This document shows, piece by piece, positions 15,719 to 25,365 of a stretch of DNA of 41,888 nucleotides. The stretch's first letter is position 1, and each line of letters opens with the position of its first letter. Location: the NCBI GenBank assembly GCA_003223255.1, contig QHYJ01000266.1, positions 1,876 through 43,763 on the forward strand, read 5' to 3'. Position numbers and translations under genes: made by a program. Source of the stretch: Acidobacteriota bacterium (GTDB taxonomy: Bacteria > Acidobacteriota > Terriglobia > Acidiferrales > UBA7541). A model generated the notes under the pieces. That model worked only from the letters and a program-made list of their open reading frames with translations, was not told the DNA's origin and searched no databases.

Positions 15719-16666
15719 ATGCCGACAGCTACTTCTCAAGTCGTCTCGCAACTGCAGCGCAGCATTGCGCGCGCTATTTTCGGCAAAGAAGAGGCCATCC
15801 AACTCGCGCTCATCACGCTTCTCGCGCGCGGCCACTTGCTCATCGAAGACGTCCCCGGTGTCGGCAAGACCACGCTGGCCCAGGCGCTGGCCAAATCTTT
15901 TCACTGCAGCTTCCAGCGCATTCAGTTCACCTCGGATTTGCTTCCCAGCGACGTGCTCGGCGTCAGCGTTTTCAATCCGGAGAACCGCGAATTTGAATTT
16001 CGCCCTGGGCCGCTTTTCGCCAACGTCGTCCTTGCTGACGAAATCAATCGCACCACGCCGCGCACGCAGTCCGCGCTGCTCGAAGCCATGAACGAAGCGC
16101 AGGTCAGCATGGACGGCAAAACGCAGCCGCTCCCTCAACCGTTCTTCGTCGTAGCGACGCAGAACCCCGTCGAGCATCACGGCACCTATCCCCTTCCCGA
16201 ATCGCAGCTCGACCGCTTCCTCATGCGCATCAAAATGGGCTACCCTTCGCATGAAACCGAGAAGGAAATCCTGCGCAAGCGCATCGGCGAAGATCCGCTC
16301 CAATCCCTCGAACCGGTCGCAGATTTGAGCGAAGTGCTGGCCATGCAGGAAGCGGTCCATCACATCAAGGTGGACTCCAGCCTGCACGACTATGCTCTCG
16401 AAATTGTCAATCGCACGCGCAAAACCGAGCAACTCGCTCTCGGCGTCAGCCCGCGCGGTACTCTCATGTTGCAGCGCGCTGAGCAAGCCCGCGCTTTCCT
16501 CGATGGCCGCGACTATTGCTTGCCCGACGATTTCAAGCAGCTCGCGGTCCCGGTTTTCGCGCATCGCGTGGTGGCCAGTTCGCGCCACGCTTCGCTGCAG
16601 AAAAAATCGGAGACCACCGAATCCGTTCTTCGCGAAATCGTGGAATCCGTTCCCGTGCCGCTGTGA
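15719..16666 (+). CDS. MoxR-family AAA+ ATPase
   Basis: 315 residues. Walker A is [16 protein letters not shown], Walker B is [20 protein letters not shown], followed by the MoxR-specific [20 protein letters not shown] and [11 protein letters not shown] segments and a C-terminal lid ([20 protein letters not shown]). MoxR ATPases act as chaperones that load or assemble partner complexes, commonly with a DUF58 protein and a transglutaminase encoded alongside, as here. The stop overlaps the DUF58 start (GTGA). Confidence 0.93.
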   Translation: MPTATSQVVSQLQRSIARAIFGKEEAIQLALITLLARGHLLIEDVPGVGKTTLAQALAKSFHCSFQRIQFTSDLLPSDVLGVSVFNPENREFEFRPGPLFANVVLADEINRTTPRTQSALLEAMNEAQVSMDGKTQPLPQPFFVVATQNPVEHHGTYPLPESQLDRFLMRIKMGYPSHETEKEILRKRIGEDPLQSLEPVADLSEVLAMQEAVHHIKVDSSLHDYALEIVNRTRKTEQLALGVSPRGTLMLQRAEQARAFLDGRDYCLPDDFKQLAVPVFAHRVVASSRHASLQKKSETTESVLREIVESVPVPL

Positions 16667-18108
16667 AGTTGCATCTCGACAGACAAGGCTCTCGCTTCTT
16701 ACTGACGGCACCCTTCCGAAGGAAGGTCGCTGATGGACAGACGCGTCCCGAGCAAGTAGCCCCAATTCCCTCCACTTTCGCGCAGCTCCTCGCCAGGGCC
16801 GACCGCCCAGGCGTCCGCGCGTTTTTTCTCTCCATGACCGCGCTCTCCGGCGCACTCCTCTTGGCGCTCTATTCGAGCGCCGCAGCAGAACTCGGCCAGC
16901 TTATTCCCGCCAGTACTTCCGCGCTCGCGGCCCTGGCCATTGCAGGATGGGTCGCGGTAACGCTGGTGCCCACGCTGGCGCGCCGCACGCCGCTGCGCTG
17001 GATCGGCTACAAAACCGAATACAAGATTTCGCGCGAAGGCTGGATCTATTTCGGCGGCCTCATGCTCGTGGCGCTGGCCGCGCTGAACACCGGAAATAAC
17101 CTGCTCTTCCTGATTCTTGCCAGCCTCATCGCCCTCATTCTCATGTCCGGGATTCTTTCTTCCATTAGCCTCTCCGGGATCGAAATGCGCCTCGTTCTTC
17201 CAGAGCACATTTTCGCGGGGCAACCCGTACGCGCTCAGGTCGAACTCGAAAACCAAAAACTCACGCTGCCGTCTTTTTCCCTGCGCGTCGAAGCGGCGCA
17301 GGCAAAAGATGCGCCCATTTCCGCAATTCTCGACAAGCCGGTTTATTTTCCGTATCTCCCCAGGCAGGAGCGCGTCCAACAAATCGTTCCGATGAAATTT
17401 CCGAGGCGCGGCGTCTATCACCAGGATGCTTTTCGTATCGTCACGCGGTTTCCGTTTGGCTTCTTGCAGAAGGCTCGCCGGCTGGACCTGAAAACGGAAG
17501 CGCTGGTGTATCCTTCCGTGGACCCTACAACGGAATACCGCGACGTCTTGCCCGTGCTCCAAGGTGCGCTCGAGAGCGTGGTCAAGGGCCGGGGCCAGGA
17601 CCTGTATGGTCTGCGCGATTACGTTCACACGGACAGTGCAAGACTAGTGCACTGGAAGGCCACGGCTCGTTCCGGCTCCTTGATGGTTCGCGAATTCACG
17701 CGCGAAGAGGACTCTCGCGTCTTGCTAGTGCTTGATCCGCATGCAGCGGCGCCAGAAAATTCCGCGGTGAACGCACCATCTACCGCAATCAACGACCGCT
17801 TCGAGCGCGCCGTGGCCCTGTGCGCCAATATCGCCTGGCATTTTTATCAAAGCAACGCCATGCTGCAATTTCGCAGCGTGGCCTTTGACACTTCACTAGC
17901 TCCCGCGGAAAGAAACATTTTCAACATTCTTCGTCACCTTGCTCTGGTGCAGCCGCTGCCGCTCGATCCTGAGCAAAAGCTCATCGCTGAACTGGCAGCT
18001 TCACCGGAACTTTTCAAAATCATCGTCACCAGCCAGCCCCGCGGTTTTTTCCCTCACGCGGTGTGGAGTTCCTCCTTCATCGTCTTCCTCGAAGAGGAAG
18101 AGCGATAG
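16663..18108 (+). CDS. DUF58 membrane protein
   Basis: 481 residues from the GTG at 16663, which overlaps the moxR stop; the frame is open further upstream but only as shadow of moxR. Two pairs of helices occupy residues 45-165. A beta-rich domain follows (FSLRVEAAQAKD, FPRRGVYHQDAFRIVTRFPF), then the DUF58 signature DYVHTDSARLVHWKATARSG and REFTREEDSRVLLVLDP, which begins a von Willebrand-type region. DUF58 proteins are partners of MoxR ATPases; the exact activity is unknown. Part of the MoxR-DUF58-transglutaminase set. Confidence 0.92.
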   Translation: MKLHLDRQGSRFLLTAPFRRKVADGQTRPEQVAPIPSTFAQLLARADRPGVRAFFLSMTALSGALLLALYSSAAAELGQLIPASTSALAALAIAGWVAVTLVPTLARRTPLRWIGYKTEYKISREGWIYFGGLMLVALAALNTGNNLLFLILASLIALILMSGILSSISLSGIEMRLVLPEHIFAGQPVRAQVELENQKLTLPSFSLRVEAAQAKDAPISAILDKPVYFPYLPRQERVQQIVPMKFPRRGVYHQDAFRIVTRFPFGFLQKARRLDLKTEALVYPSVDPTTEYRDVLPVLQGALESVVKGRGQDLYGLRDYVHTDSARLVHWKATARSGSLMVREFTREEDSRVLLVLDPHAAAPENSAVNAPSTAINDRFERAVALCANIAWHFYQSNAMLQFRSVAFDTSLAPAERNIFNILRHLALVQPLPLDPEQKLIAELAASPELFKIIVTSQPRGFFPHAVWSSSFIVFLEEEER

Positions 18109-18167
18109 GAATTTAATAAGATAGTTGCTCGAATCCTTGGCCACTTGTGGCAGAATCCCGACGCGCC

Positions 18168-19346
18168 ATGCTCAAGAGACGGGAACTCGCAGCCTTCCGG
18201 AAGCAACTGCTCGCCTGGTTTCGGCAATTTCAGCGCGACCTGCCGTGGCGCCGCACGCGCGACCCGTATTGCGTGTGGCTCTCCGAAATCATGCTGCAGC
18301 AAACACGAGTGGCTGCGGTGATTCCCTATTACGAACACTTTCTCGAGCGCTTCCCGAATCTTCACGCGCTGGCGGCTGCACCGGAAGAAGAAGTGCTGCG
18401 GTTGTGGTCCGGGCTTGGCTACTATAGCCGCGCGCGCAATCTGCAGAAGGCCGCGCAGCAGATCGTGGCCGAGCATGGCGGAGAATTCCCGGCGCGTCTG
18501 GAAGACGTGCTCGCGCTACCGGGAATCGGAAATTACACCGCTCGAGCAATCCTAAGCATCGCGTTCGAGAAAAAGCACGCGGTGCTGGACGGCAACGTTG
18601 CGCGCGTACTTGCGCGGCTCGGTGCGATTCGTGGAGATCTCCGCGCTTCCCAGCAATGGCAGAAATTACAGAAATCTGCGGACGCTTATCTCGATGGGAA
18701 ATCGCCCGGCGACTGGAACCAAGCCATGATGGAATTGGGCGCCACTCTCTGCGCCCCAAGATCGCCGCAGTGTCTTCTTTGCCCGGTGGCGCAATTCTGT
18801 GAAGCCCGCAAACGAAGCATCGTGGACCTTCTGCCGGAGAAGCGCCAGAAACGCGCAACGGTGGAAATCCATCTGGCCGCCGCGGTTTTTGCGGACGAGC
18901 AGGACCGGACGCTTCTGCTTCCTCCACCCAAAGAGCGCAACGCGGAACCGCTCGTGGACCACGTTCCCACGCTCGCTTCCAACCTGTGGCATTTTCCGAC
19001 GATCCCCGTAGATGGAGATCCTCTCGCGAAATTGCGCAGCCATCTCCGAAAGCTCGAAATTCAAAAGCAGAACGGCGTTTTTCATTTCGTCCCAGCGAAT
19101 AAGGTTCGCCATACCGTGACCTATCGTGCCATCACCGTACAGCCATTTCGCATCAGCGTGAAAAAGCTTCCTCGCCTCAAGGGAGCTGAGCGCGTTCCCC
19201 TGCAAGAAGTCACCATTCTGCCCGTTTCCAACCTCACGCAAAAAGTCGCCCGCGCGGCGCTAGCCGCGGCTCCTTCTGCCGAAAAGAACTGCGAACCGAT
19301 CGCTGAAAAACTCGAAAAAGCAGATTCCTCGGTTTGCCCGGAATGA
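18168..19346 (+). CDS. mutY: MutY, A/G-specific adenine DNA glycosylase
   Basis: 392 residues from the ATG at 18168 (a GTG at 18147 is also open). Glu40 in SEIMLQQT and Asp141 in VLDGNVARVLAR are the catalytic residues; the hairpin is LPGIGNYTARAIL. The iron-sulfur cluster cysteines are 195, 202, 205 and 211 (C-x6-C-x2-C-x5-C). A C-terminal NUDIX-like domain, which recognises 8-oxoguanine, follows (LWHFPTIPVDGD region). It removes adenine mispaired with 8-oxoguanine. It lies between the DUF58 and transglutaminase genes, 59 and 105 bases away, which is unusual company for a repair enzyme. Confidence 0.95.
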   Translation: MLKRRELAAFRKQLLAWFRQFQRDLPWRRTRDPYCVWLSEIMLQQTRVAAVIPYYEHFLERFPNLHALAAAPEEEVLRLWSGLGYYSRARNLQKAAQQIVAEHGGEFPARLEDVLALPGIGNYTARAILSIAFEKKHAVLDGNVARVLARLGAIRGDLRASQQWQKLQKSADAYLDGKSPGDWNQAMMELGATLCAPRSPQCLLCPVAQFCEARKRSIVDLLPEKRQKRATVEIHLAAAVFADEQDRTLLLPPPKERNAEPLVDHVPTLASNLWHFPTIPVDGDPLAKLRSHLRKLEIQKQNGVFHFVPANKVRHTVTYRAITVQPFRISVKKLPRLKGAERVPLQEVTILPVSNLTQKVARAALAAAPSAEKNCEPIAEKLEKADSSVCPE

Positions 19347-19451
19347 CTCCGGAGGCTTTCTCGGTATCCCGCTAGAGCGTTATCCGTTTGGGCGTTTTCT
19401 CCGCCGAACATCCCGCGTCCTCGTCCGCAAATGTTAGGATAAAACTTCGCT

Positions 19452-21704
19452 ATGGCTGTTACCGCCGTAACTCCAACTGCACGGCCCGCCGAGCAATTTT
19501 TTCGCGCCTCGCTTTCCCTGCTGGTCCTCGCTTCGATCCTCACGCTGACGAGCACAGGCAAACTGGATTTGCTCACCTCGCTGGTTGCCCCGCTTGCTGC
19601 TTTGCATAGGAGCTACCGCTGGTGGCACGGGCACCCGGCCGAACTCTCTCACCGTGCCGCTACCTGGAGCCTGCTGGCGTACCTCGCTTTCTTTCCGGTG
19701 GACGCCTTATTTCTTTCCCGATTTTTTGTCGGCGAGGTTGCGAATCCTCCGCTTTTTGCCTTGCTTCTTGCCGTCGTGCATTTCCTGCTTTTTGCCATGT
19801 TGATCCGTTTCTATAGCGCATCGTCGGATCGCGATGCGCTTTTCCTCAGCATGCTGGCCTTCGCGGCGATTCTGGCCGCCGCGATTCTTACGGTGGACAC
19901 GCTGTTTTTCACGCTCTTTTTCTGTTTCCTTCTGTCCGGAGTTGCCACGTTCATCGGACTGGAATTGCGCCGCGGAGCGGCTGGAGCGGTCTCGCCGGCC
20001 CCGGAGCGTCAGGGATCGGAACGCAAACTGAATCGCGCGCTGAGTTTTGCCGCGGTCAGCGTGGCCGTAGGAGCGATTCTTCTGGGCGGCCTGTTCTTTT
20101 TCTTCTTCCCTCGATTCAGCGCGGGCTACCTGGGACGCGTCAGCTTCAGCCCGTCGCTTATGACCGGTTTCACCGAGGATGTCGAGCTGGGCCAGATCGG
20201 AGAAATCAAGAAGAGCTCCGCGGTGGTCATGCGCGTGGAAACCGAAAAGCCGATTGGCTACGAATGGTTGCGGTGGCGAGGAATCGCGCTGACCACTTTC
20301 GACGGAAAGCGCTGGAGCTCCAACCAGGGCGGCATGCGAAGGTTGCCACCGAGCGCGAACGGTTGGATTCTCACGCCGGAACCAGCGCTGAAAGCCAATG
20401 CCTCCGGACAGACAATCCATTACACCGTTTTCCTGGAACCCATAGCCACGGACGCGATTTTTGTTGCGGGAAGAGCCTTATCCCTGCAAGGAAATTTCAG
20501 CGGCGGGACGACCAATTCCTTTGCCGCGATGCAGCGCAACTATCTTTTTGCGGATGGGACGGATACTCTGACAAATCCGTTTCACAACTTCACCTCCCTC
20601 CGGTACGCCGGCATTTCTCGTTTGCCGCCCCGCGATGCGGCGAAGCTGGGCGCCTCGGGAACGGACTATTCCCGTGACATTACTTCGACCTACCTGCAGC
20701 TCCCCCCCGAGCTCGACCCGCGGATTCCGGAATTGGCCCGCGAAATCACCAAAAACGCCAACACCCCCTTTGACAAAACGGTTCGCGTCGAGGCCTATTT
20801 GCGCACGCGCTACGCGTACACGTTGAATCTGACCGGAAAACCGGGCCAGGACCCTCTGGCGCACTTTTTGTTCGAAACGCGCGCCGGACACTGCGAATAC
20901 TTCGCTTCCGCCATGGCGATCTTGCTTCGAACCCTAGGCATTCCGTCGCGCGAAGTGAACGGGTTTCTTCCCGGCGAATACAACGACCTCGCGGGCGACT
21001 ACATCGTGCGCGCCAGCGACGCGCATAGCTGGGTGGAAGTGTACTTCCCCGGAAATGGCTGGCAAGTTTTTGATCCAACGCCGTCCAGCATGGAGGGCGG
21101 AAGCGGTTTTTTGACGCGGTTGGGATTGTACATTGATTGGATGCAAATCACCTGGAATGACTGGGTGATCGGCTACGACTTCACGCACCAGGTGACGCTG
21201 GCGCAAAGCCTGCAGCGCAGCTCGAAGAATTGGGGAGAGTCCGCGCGGGCCTGGTTCGACCGGAAAGAAGAAGACGGAAAGCGACGGCTGAAATCTTGGC
21301 AGCTCCAGCATGGCTCGCTCGGCTACCTCTTGCCGTTGGCACTCGTGCTGTGGCTCGTAGCTCTGCGCTTCAATGTGCCTGTCGAAGTGATTCAGCGCCT
21401 TCGCCTGTTTCTTCGCCTGCGCGCGTCCAAGTCCATCCGCACGGACCCTCAGCTTGCTTCGCGCTTGTATGCTGAATTGCTGAGGATTCTCGCGCGGCGC
21501 GGCGTGTCGCGCGGCGAAGCGCAAACGCCGCTCGAATTCGCTGCCGCGGTGAATGCGCCGCAGCTTGCCTCCGCGGTGCAGGAATTCACGCAGCTTTATG
21601 TGCACGCGCGCTTCGGTGGCGCGCCGTGCGACAGCACACGCCTGGGGCAATTGCTCGAACAAGTCCGCGCAGCGCTCCGCGGGCGATCAAGACCTTCCCA
21701 CTAA
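19452..21704 (+). CDS. TgpA-like membrane transglutaminase (DUF3488-transglutaminase-DUF4129)
   Basis: 750 residues. Six or so helices (residues 20-215, DUF3488) are followed by a periplasmic part with a transglutaminase core: Cys481 in RAGHCEYFASAMAILLRTLG, His525 in SDAHSWVEVYF and Asp541 in VFDPTP. A further helix near residue 620 and a C-terminal DUF4129-type helical region (RLYAELLRILARRGV, TPLEFAAAV) complete it. Such proteins act with MoxR and DUF58 partners at the cell envelope; substrates are not known. The full catalytic triad suggests an active enzyme. The start ATG follows AGGATAAAAC. Confidence 0.93.
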   Translation: MAVTAVTPTARPAEQFFRASLSLLVLASILTLTSTGKLDLLTSLVAPLAALHRSYRWWHGHPAELSHRAATWSLLAYLAFFPVDALFLSRFFVGEVANPPLFALLLAVVHFLLFAMLIRFYSASSDRDALFLSMLAFAAILAAAILTVDTLFFTLFFCFLLSGVATFIGLELRRGAAGAVSPAPERQGSERKLNRALSFAAVSVAVGAILLGGLFFFFFPRFSAGYLGRVSFSPSLMTGFTEDVELGQIGEIKKSSAVVMRVETEKPIGYEWLRWRGIALTTFDGKRWSSNQGGMRRLPPSANGWILTPEPALKANASGQTIHYTVFLEPIATDAIFVAGRALSLQGNFSGGTTNSFAAMQRNYLFADGTDTLTNPFHNFTSLRYAGISRLPPRDAAKLGASGTDYSRDITSTYLQLPPELDPRIPELAREITKNANTPFDKTVRVEAYLRTRYAYTLNLTGKPGQDPLAHFLFETRAGHCEYFASAMAILLRTLGIPSREVNGFLPGEYNDLAGDYIVRASDAHSWVEVYFPGNGWQVFDPTPSSMEGGSGFLTRLGLYIDWMQITWNDWVIGYDFTHQVTLAQSLQRSSKNWGESARAWFDRKEEDGKRRLKSWQLQHGSLGYLLPLALVLWLVALRFNVPVEVIQRLRLFLRLRASKSIRTDPQLASRLYAELLRILARRGVSRGEAQTPLEFAAAVNAPQLASAVQEFTQLYVHARFGGAPCDSTRLGQLLEQVRAALRGRSRPSH

Positions 21705-21725
21705 TTTCGGTTCAAGCTGCCGCCC

Positions 21726-21745
21726 GCACAGACTCAAGGCTGTGC
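21726..21745. repeat. Short inverted repeat before rimO
   Basis: GCACAG-ACTCAAGG-CTGTGC lies in the gap between the transglutaminase gene and rimO, flanked by CCGCC and CCCCCACG. It might be a weak transcription terminator without a T-run or another dispersed palindrome. A single copy in this window. Confidence 0.4.
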
Positions 21746-21800
21746 CCCCACGCCTGCATGCTAGAATGAAGAATTGCGTTCAGGGGTAATTTTACTGCGT

Positions 21801-23264
21801 ATGACCAAGGTTGGATTTGTGAGTCTGGGATGTCCGAAAAACCTCGTGGACAGCGAGGTGATGATGGGCATTCTTTCGCGCGGCGGGTACGAACTGACGC
21901 CTCGGGCCGATGAAGCGGAAGTGCTGGTGGTTAATACGTGCAGCTTCATCGAAGCGGCGCAAAAGGAATCCGTCGAGGCCATCCTGGAGATGGCGGAGCA
22001 CAAGAAATTCGGCGCGGCAAAGAAACTGATTGTGGCAGGCTGCCTGGTGGAGCGCTATCGCGAGCAGATTCTGGAGCAAGTGCCGGAAGTAGATGCCGTG
22101 GTAGGCACAGGCGAAGTCGAGCGCATCCTCGAAGCCGTGCACGGCGATCTGCGGGTGCTGCCGGCGCAGCCACCGACATTTTTGTATCACGACTTTACGC
22201 CGCGCATCGTTACGACACCGAAACACGCTGCGTACATCAAGATCGCGGAAGGCTGCGATCATCCCTGCACGTTTTGTATTATTCCCGGGTTGCGGGGAAA
22301 GTTTCGCAGCCGCCGGTTCGAGTCCGTGGCGCGCGAGGCGAAGAACCTGGCCGCGGCGGGCGCGCGAGAGATTACGCTGATCGGGCAGGATACGACTTCC
22401 TATGGCGAAGATCTGGGGTTGCGCAGCGGCTTGGCCGAGTTGCTCGCAAGATTGGCACAAATCGAAGAGCTGCTGTGGGTGCGATTTCTCTACGCCTATC
22501 CCAATCGCGTGACGCAGAAATTGCTCGATACGATCGCCGCACATCCGAGGCTCGCGAAGTACATTGACATGCCGCTGCAACATGCCAGCCGCAACGTCTT
22601 GGCGCGCATGAAGCGCGGGTCGAACGGCGACGCCTTTCTGCATTTGCTGGAGCGCGTGCGGAAGACGATTCCTGGCGTGTCGCTGCGGACATCGTTTATT
22701 GTGGGATTTCCGGGCGAAACGGAAGAGGATTTTAAGGAGTTGTGCGAGTTCGTGAAGGCCGCGAAGCTGGATTGGGTGGGCGTGTTTGAATACTCGGATG
22801 TGGATAATGCCGAGAGCCATGCACTGGATGAAAAAGTGGACGCAGAGACGATCACTGAGCGGCGAGATTGCTTGATGGCGATTCAAAAGAAAATTTCGAA
22901 AGAGAAGTTGCGCGCGAAATATCGCGCGGCAAAGGACGAGAGTTTTGTGGCGCTGATCGAAGGCCCCTCGAAAGACAACCCGCTGGTGTGGGAGGCGCGG
23001 CTTGAAGGCATGGCGCCGGAGATTGATGGCAAGCTGTATCTGACGGATATCGAGTTGCCCGGCGGCGAGGTAGCGGAAGCAGGAGACGTGGTGCGTGTGC
23101 AAATCACCCAATCCGATGCGTACGACCTGATTGGGCCGGTGGTGGAAATTCTGCCGCGGCCCGCAAGAAAAACCGGCGTTAGCATCGCGCCGACGGCAGA
23201 GCTGCCAACTGCAGAGAAACTCCACAGAATTGCTACCGGAGCGGCACTTCGAATCCTGACCTAG
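21801..23264 (+). CDS. rimO: RimO, ribosomal protein S12 methylthiotransferase
   Basis: 487 residues from the ATG at 21801 (AGGGG upstream); an upstream alternative start is unsupported. The N-terminal UPF0004 domain starts [20 protein letters not shown] with Cys11, Cys47 and Cys81 for the auxiliary cluster. Radical SAM cysteines 152, 156 and 159 are in [16 protein letters not shown] and the DMPLQHAS region distinguish RimO from MiaB. A TRAM domain follows ([20 protein letters not shown]). RimO adds a methylthio group to an aspartate of S12. The last 35 residues after the TRAM domain are an unusual tail. Confidence 0.95.
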   Translation: MTKVGFVSLGCPKNLVDSEVMMGILSRGGYELTPRADEAEVLVVNTCSFIEAAQKESVEAILEMAEHKKFGAAKKLIVAGCLVERYREQILEQVPEVDAVVGTGEVERILEAVHGDLRVLPAQPPTFLYHDFTPRIVTTPKHAAYIKIAEGCDHPCTFCIIPGLRGKFRSRRFESVAREAKNLAAAGAREITLIGQDTTSYGEDLGLRSGLAELLARLAQIEELLWVRFLYAYPNRVTQKLLDTIAAHPRLAKYIDMPLQHASRNVLARMKRGSNGDAFLHLLERVRKTIPGVSLRTSFIVGFPGETEEDFKELCEFVKAAKLDWVGVFEYSDVDNAESHALDEKVDAETITERRDCLMAIQKKISKEKLRAKYRAAKDESFVALIEGPSKDNPLVWEARLEGMAPEIDGKLYLTDIELPGGEVAEAGDVVRVQITQSDAYDLIGPVVEILPRPARKTGVSIAPTAELPTAEKLHRIATGAALRILT

Positions 23265-23347
23265 ATTTAACGGCAAGGTATTTTACGGAGGCAGCGAGAA
23301 GCGCACGCCAGCTAGGAAATCTGGTACCCTGCGGGGGGAGACGAATC

Positions 23348-23381
23348 GAGGAGAGATTTCTCGCTGCGCGCGAAATGACAG
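23348..23381 (-). repeat. Dispersed TGTCATT-type repeat, second copy
   Basis: Minus-strand CTGTCATTTCGCGCGCAGCG and the following GAGAAATCTCTCC resemble the CTGTCATTCCGAGC... element between pqqD and pqqE (15 of 19 leading bases agree). It fills part of the rimO-yacG gap. Confidence 0.45.
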
Positions 23382-23391
23382 GCGACGCACG

Positions 23392-23610
23392 ATGAGGCAC
23401 AGATGTCCGATTTGCAAAACGGAGACGGATTCGGAAGTACACGCGGATTTTCCGTTTTGCAGCGAGCGCTGTCGAATGCAGGACCTCGGCAACTGGGCCA
23501 GCGAGAAGTACGTAGTCTCCGAACCGCTTTTCGACGAAGAAGAAGCCTCCGAAGATGAGCGGAAGACGATCCTGCACGATCTCGACAAACCCGATGAGCA
23601 CGAATCTTAG
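23392..23610 (+). CDS. yacG: YacG-like zinc-binding DNA gyrase inhibitor family protein
   Basis: 72 residues. Four cysteines in two pairs (CPIC at 5-8 and FCSERC ending near residue 27) form the zinc ribbon; the helix [15 protein letters not shown] is the YacG signature. The acidic C-terminal tail ([10 protein letters not shown]) is longer than usual. In E. coli YacG binds GyrB and inhibits gyrase. Its end overlaps the pgpA start by 17 bases. Confidence 0.9.
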   Translation: MRHRCPICKTETDSEVHADFPFCSERCRMQDLGNWASEKYVVSEPLFDEEEASEDERKTILHDLDKPDEHES

Positions 23611-24310
23611 CGCCGCGCCCGCATTGCAAGCATCCCGCAAAAAGCCGCGGCTAGCTTTGGGGCTCGCGACGGTGTTTGGAATCGGCTATATCCCGAAGGC
23701 GCCCGGCACGTTCGGCTCGCTGGCCGGCGTAGTGACGGCATTCCTCGCGGCCATCTTCTTTCTGCATCCGAGATCCGTCGGCGACGTGTTCTCGCTGCAT
23801 CCACTGACGGACACGATTCTCCGCGAAAGCCTCTTTGGAGCGCCGGGAACCAACGTCCACAACGCCGCGCTGGCCTTTCCGTTGTTCATCGCGGGCACTT
23901 TGTTGCTGCTGCTTTCCATCCTTGGCGTATGGAGCGCTTCGTCTGTGGCCTCGTATGCTTGCATCGAAGACCCACAGTACGTGGTCATCGACGAAGTGGC
24001 TGGCCAGCATCTGACGCTACTGCTGCCGCTGATCCCCATCGCTTTGCCGCACCTGACTGCTCACATGGACTTCTCGCAATACGCCATCTTTTTTGCTTTG
24101 AGCCTGGCCAACTGGAAATACCTGCTTTGGGGTTTTATACTTTTTCGGGTATTCGACATCGGTAAGCCATGGCCCATTCGCCGGTTTGAAAAACTGCGTG
24201 GCGGTTGGGGCATTATGGCGGATGACTGGATGGCGGGGCTGTACGCCGCAATCCTGTTGCGTGCGGCGTTGTATTTCGGCCTGCTGACGGTTCACATTGG
24301 TTCGGTATGA
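23594..24310 (+). CDS. pgpA: PgpA, phosphatidylglycerophosphatase A
   Basis: 238 residues from the ATG at 23594. Conserved blocks: [32 protein letters not shown] and [20 protein letters not shown] followed by [13 protein letters not shown]. Several membrane helices. It removes phosphate from phosphatidylglycerophosphate to give phosphatidylglycerol. An insert of about 50 residues between the first and second helices ([14 protein letters not shown]...) is not seen in the E. coli enzyme. Stop overlaps the next start (ATGA). Confidence 0.93.
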   Translation: MSTNLSAAPALQASRKKPRLALGLATVFGIGYIPKAPGTFGSLAGVVTAFLAAIFFLHPRSVGDVFSLHPLTDTILRESLFGAPGTNVHNAALAFPLFIAGTLLLLLSILGVWSASSVASYACIEDPQYVVIDEVAGQHLTLLLPLIPIALPHLTAHMDFSQYAIFFALSLANWKYLLWGFILFRVFDIGKPWPIRRFEKLRGGWGIMADDWMAGLYAAILLRAALYFGLLTVHIGSV

Positions 24311-25365
24311 AATTCGGCTTCGGTACCTCGGCTGAAAAGAACGGCATTCCGCACATTGAGAGAGTTGCGCCCGCAGCCGCCATTCCCGGCGGGGAGATGA
24401 CCATTCACGGGCGCGGATTCGTTTCGCGCGCGCAGGCGCGTCCCGTGGTGCACTTCGGCGATGCGGAAGCAAGCCTGGCTCTCGCCAGCGAAAATCGCTT
24501 GATCGCGCGGGTGCCGGAAGGGGCCAACGGCGGAACGGTGCGTGTGGCCTCGGACGGGCGGGAAAGCTCGCCGCATCCCGTGCACATCGGCATACAGATC
24601 GCGGACAATTTGCATCCGGTGACGAATCCCGTCGTCGACCACGATGGGAACATTTATGTGACATTTTCCGGGCCTCGCGGGCAGCGTGTTCCGGTTTCAC
24701 TCTATAAAATTACCGCAAACTACGATGTGAAGCCGTTCCTGACTTCGCTGGTGAATCCCACTGGTTTGGCCCTCGATCGCGAAGGAAATCTCTTCGTTTC
24801 GTGCCGGAACGACGGCACGATTCATCGCGTAACGCCCGACGGCCGCTCCGAGTCTTGGATTGAAGGTATGGGCGTCGCCACGGGCATCGCGTTTGACCGC
24901 GCGGGAAACTTGTACGTTGGGGACCGCAGCGGAACGATTTTTAAGATTAGCCCGGAACGCGAGATTTTTGTTTTTGCGACACTCGAGCCTTCGGTCGCCG
25001 CGTATCACTTGGCGTTTCATCCCAACAGCGACTTGTACGTGTCAGGGCCGACGACTTCTAGCTTCGATCGCGTCTACCGCATCACCCAAGGTGGCGAGGT
25101 CAGCGTGTTCTTCCGTGGCTTGGGCCGGCCGCAAGGGTTGGCGTTTGACCGTGATGGAAATTTGTTTGTGGCAGCGTCTTACCAGGGCTGGGGTGGCATT
25201 GTGCGCATCGATCCGCAGGCGCATGCCGATATCGCCCTGAGCGGCGCCGACTTGGTGGGTCTAGCGCTGCAATCTTCCGGGCGCGCGATTCTCGCTACGA
25301 GCGGCGCGCTGTTCACCCTGGATTGGGACGTGCGTGGCCTGCCACTTTTCGGATCATCAAACTGA
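24307..25365 (+). CDS. TIG-domain plus NHL-type beta-propeller protein
   Basis: 352 residues without a signal peptide. Residues 15-95 form an IPT/TIG immunoglobulin-like fold (IERVAPAAAIPGGEMTIHGR). The rest contains at least five NHL/gluconolactonase-like blades with the repeated motif LA-x-DR-x-GNLFV (ALDREGNLFVSC, AFDRAGNLYVGD, AFDRDGNLFVAA). Function is unknown: such propellers bind ligands or proteins and are usually secreted, but this one seems cytoplasmic. It overlaps pgpA (ATGA) and cinA (TGATG), so it belongs to the lipid-gene operon. Confidence 0.82.
   Translation: MKFGFGTSAEKNGIPHIERVAPAAAIPGGEMTIHGRGFVSRAQARPVVHFGDAEASLALASENRLIARVPEGANGGTVRVASDGRESSPHPVHIGIQIADNLHPVTNPVVDHDGNIYVTFSGPRGQRVPVSLYKITANYDVKPFLTSLVNPTGLALDREGNLFVSCRNDGTIHRVTPDGRSESWIEGMGVATGIAFDRAGNLYVGDRSGTIFKISPEREIFVFATLEPSVAAYHLAFHPNSDLYVSGPTTSSFDRVYRITQGGEVSVFFRGLGRPQGLAFDRDGNLFVAASYQGWGGIVRIDPQAHADIALSGADLVGLALQSSGRAILATSGALFTLDWDVRGLPLFGSSN

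Noticed and set aside
15686-16855. 389-codon minus-strand frame opposite moxR
   Set aside because: The plus-strand MoxR ATPase has all its motifs; the antisense frame resembles no family.
21792-23276. 494-codon minus-strand open frame opposite rimO
   Set aside because: No domain, odd composition (His/Arg/Gln-rich), and fully covered by a clear rimO gene on the plus strand; a shadow of GC-rich coding.
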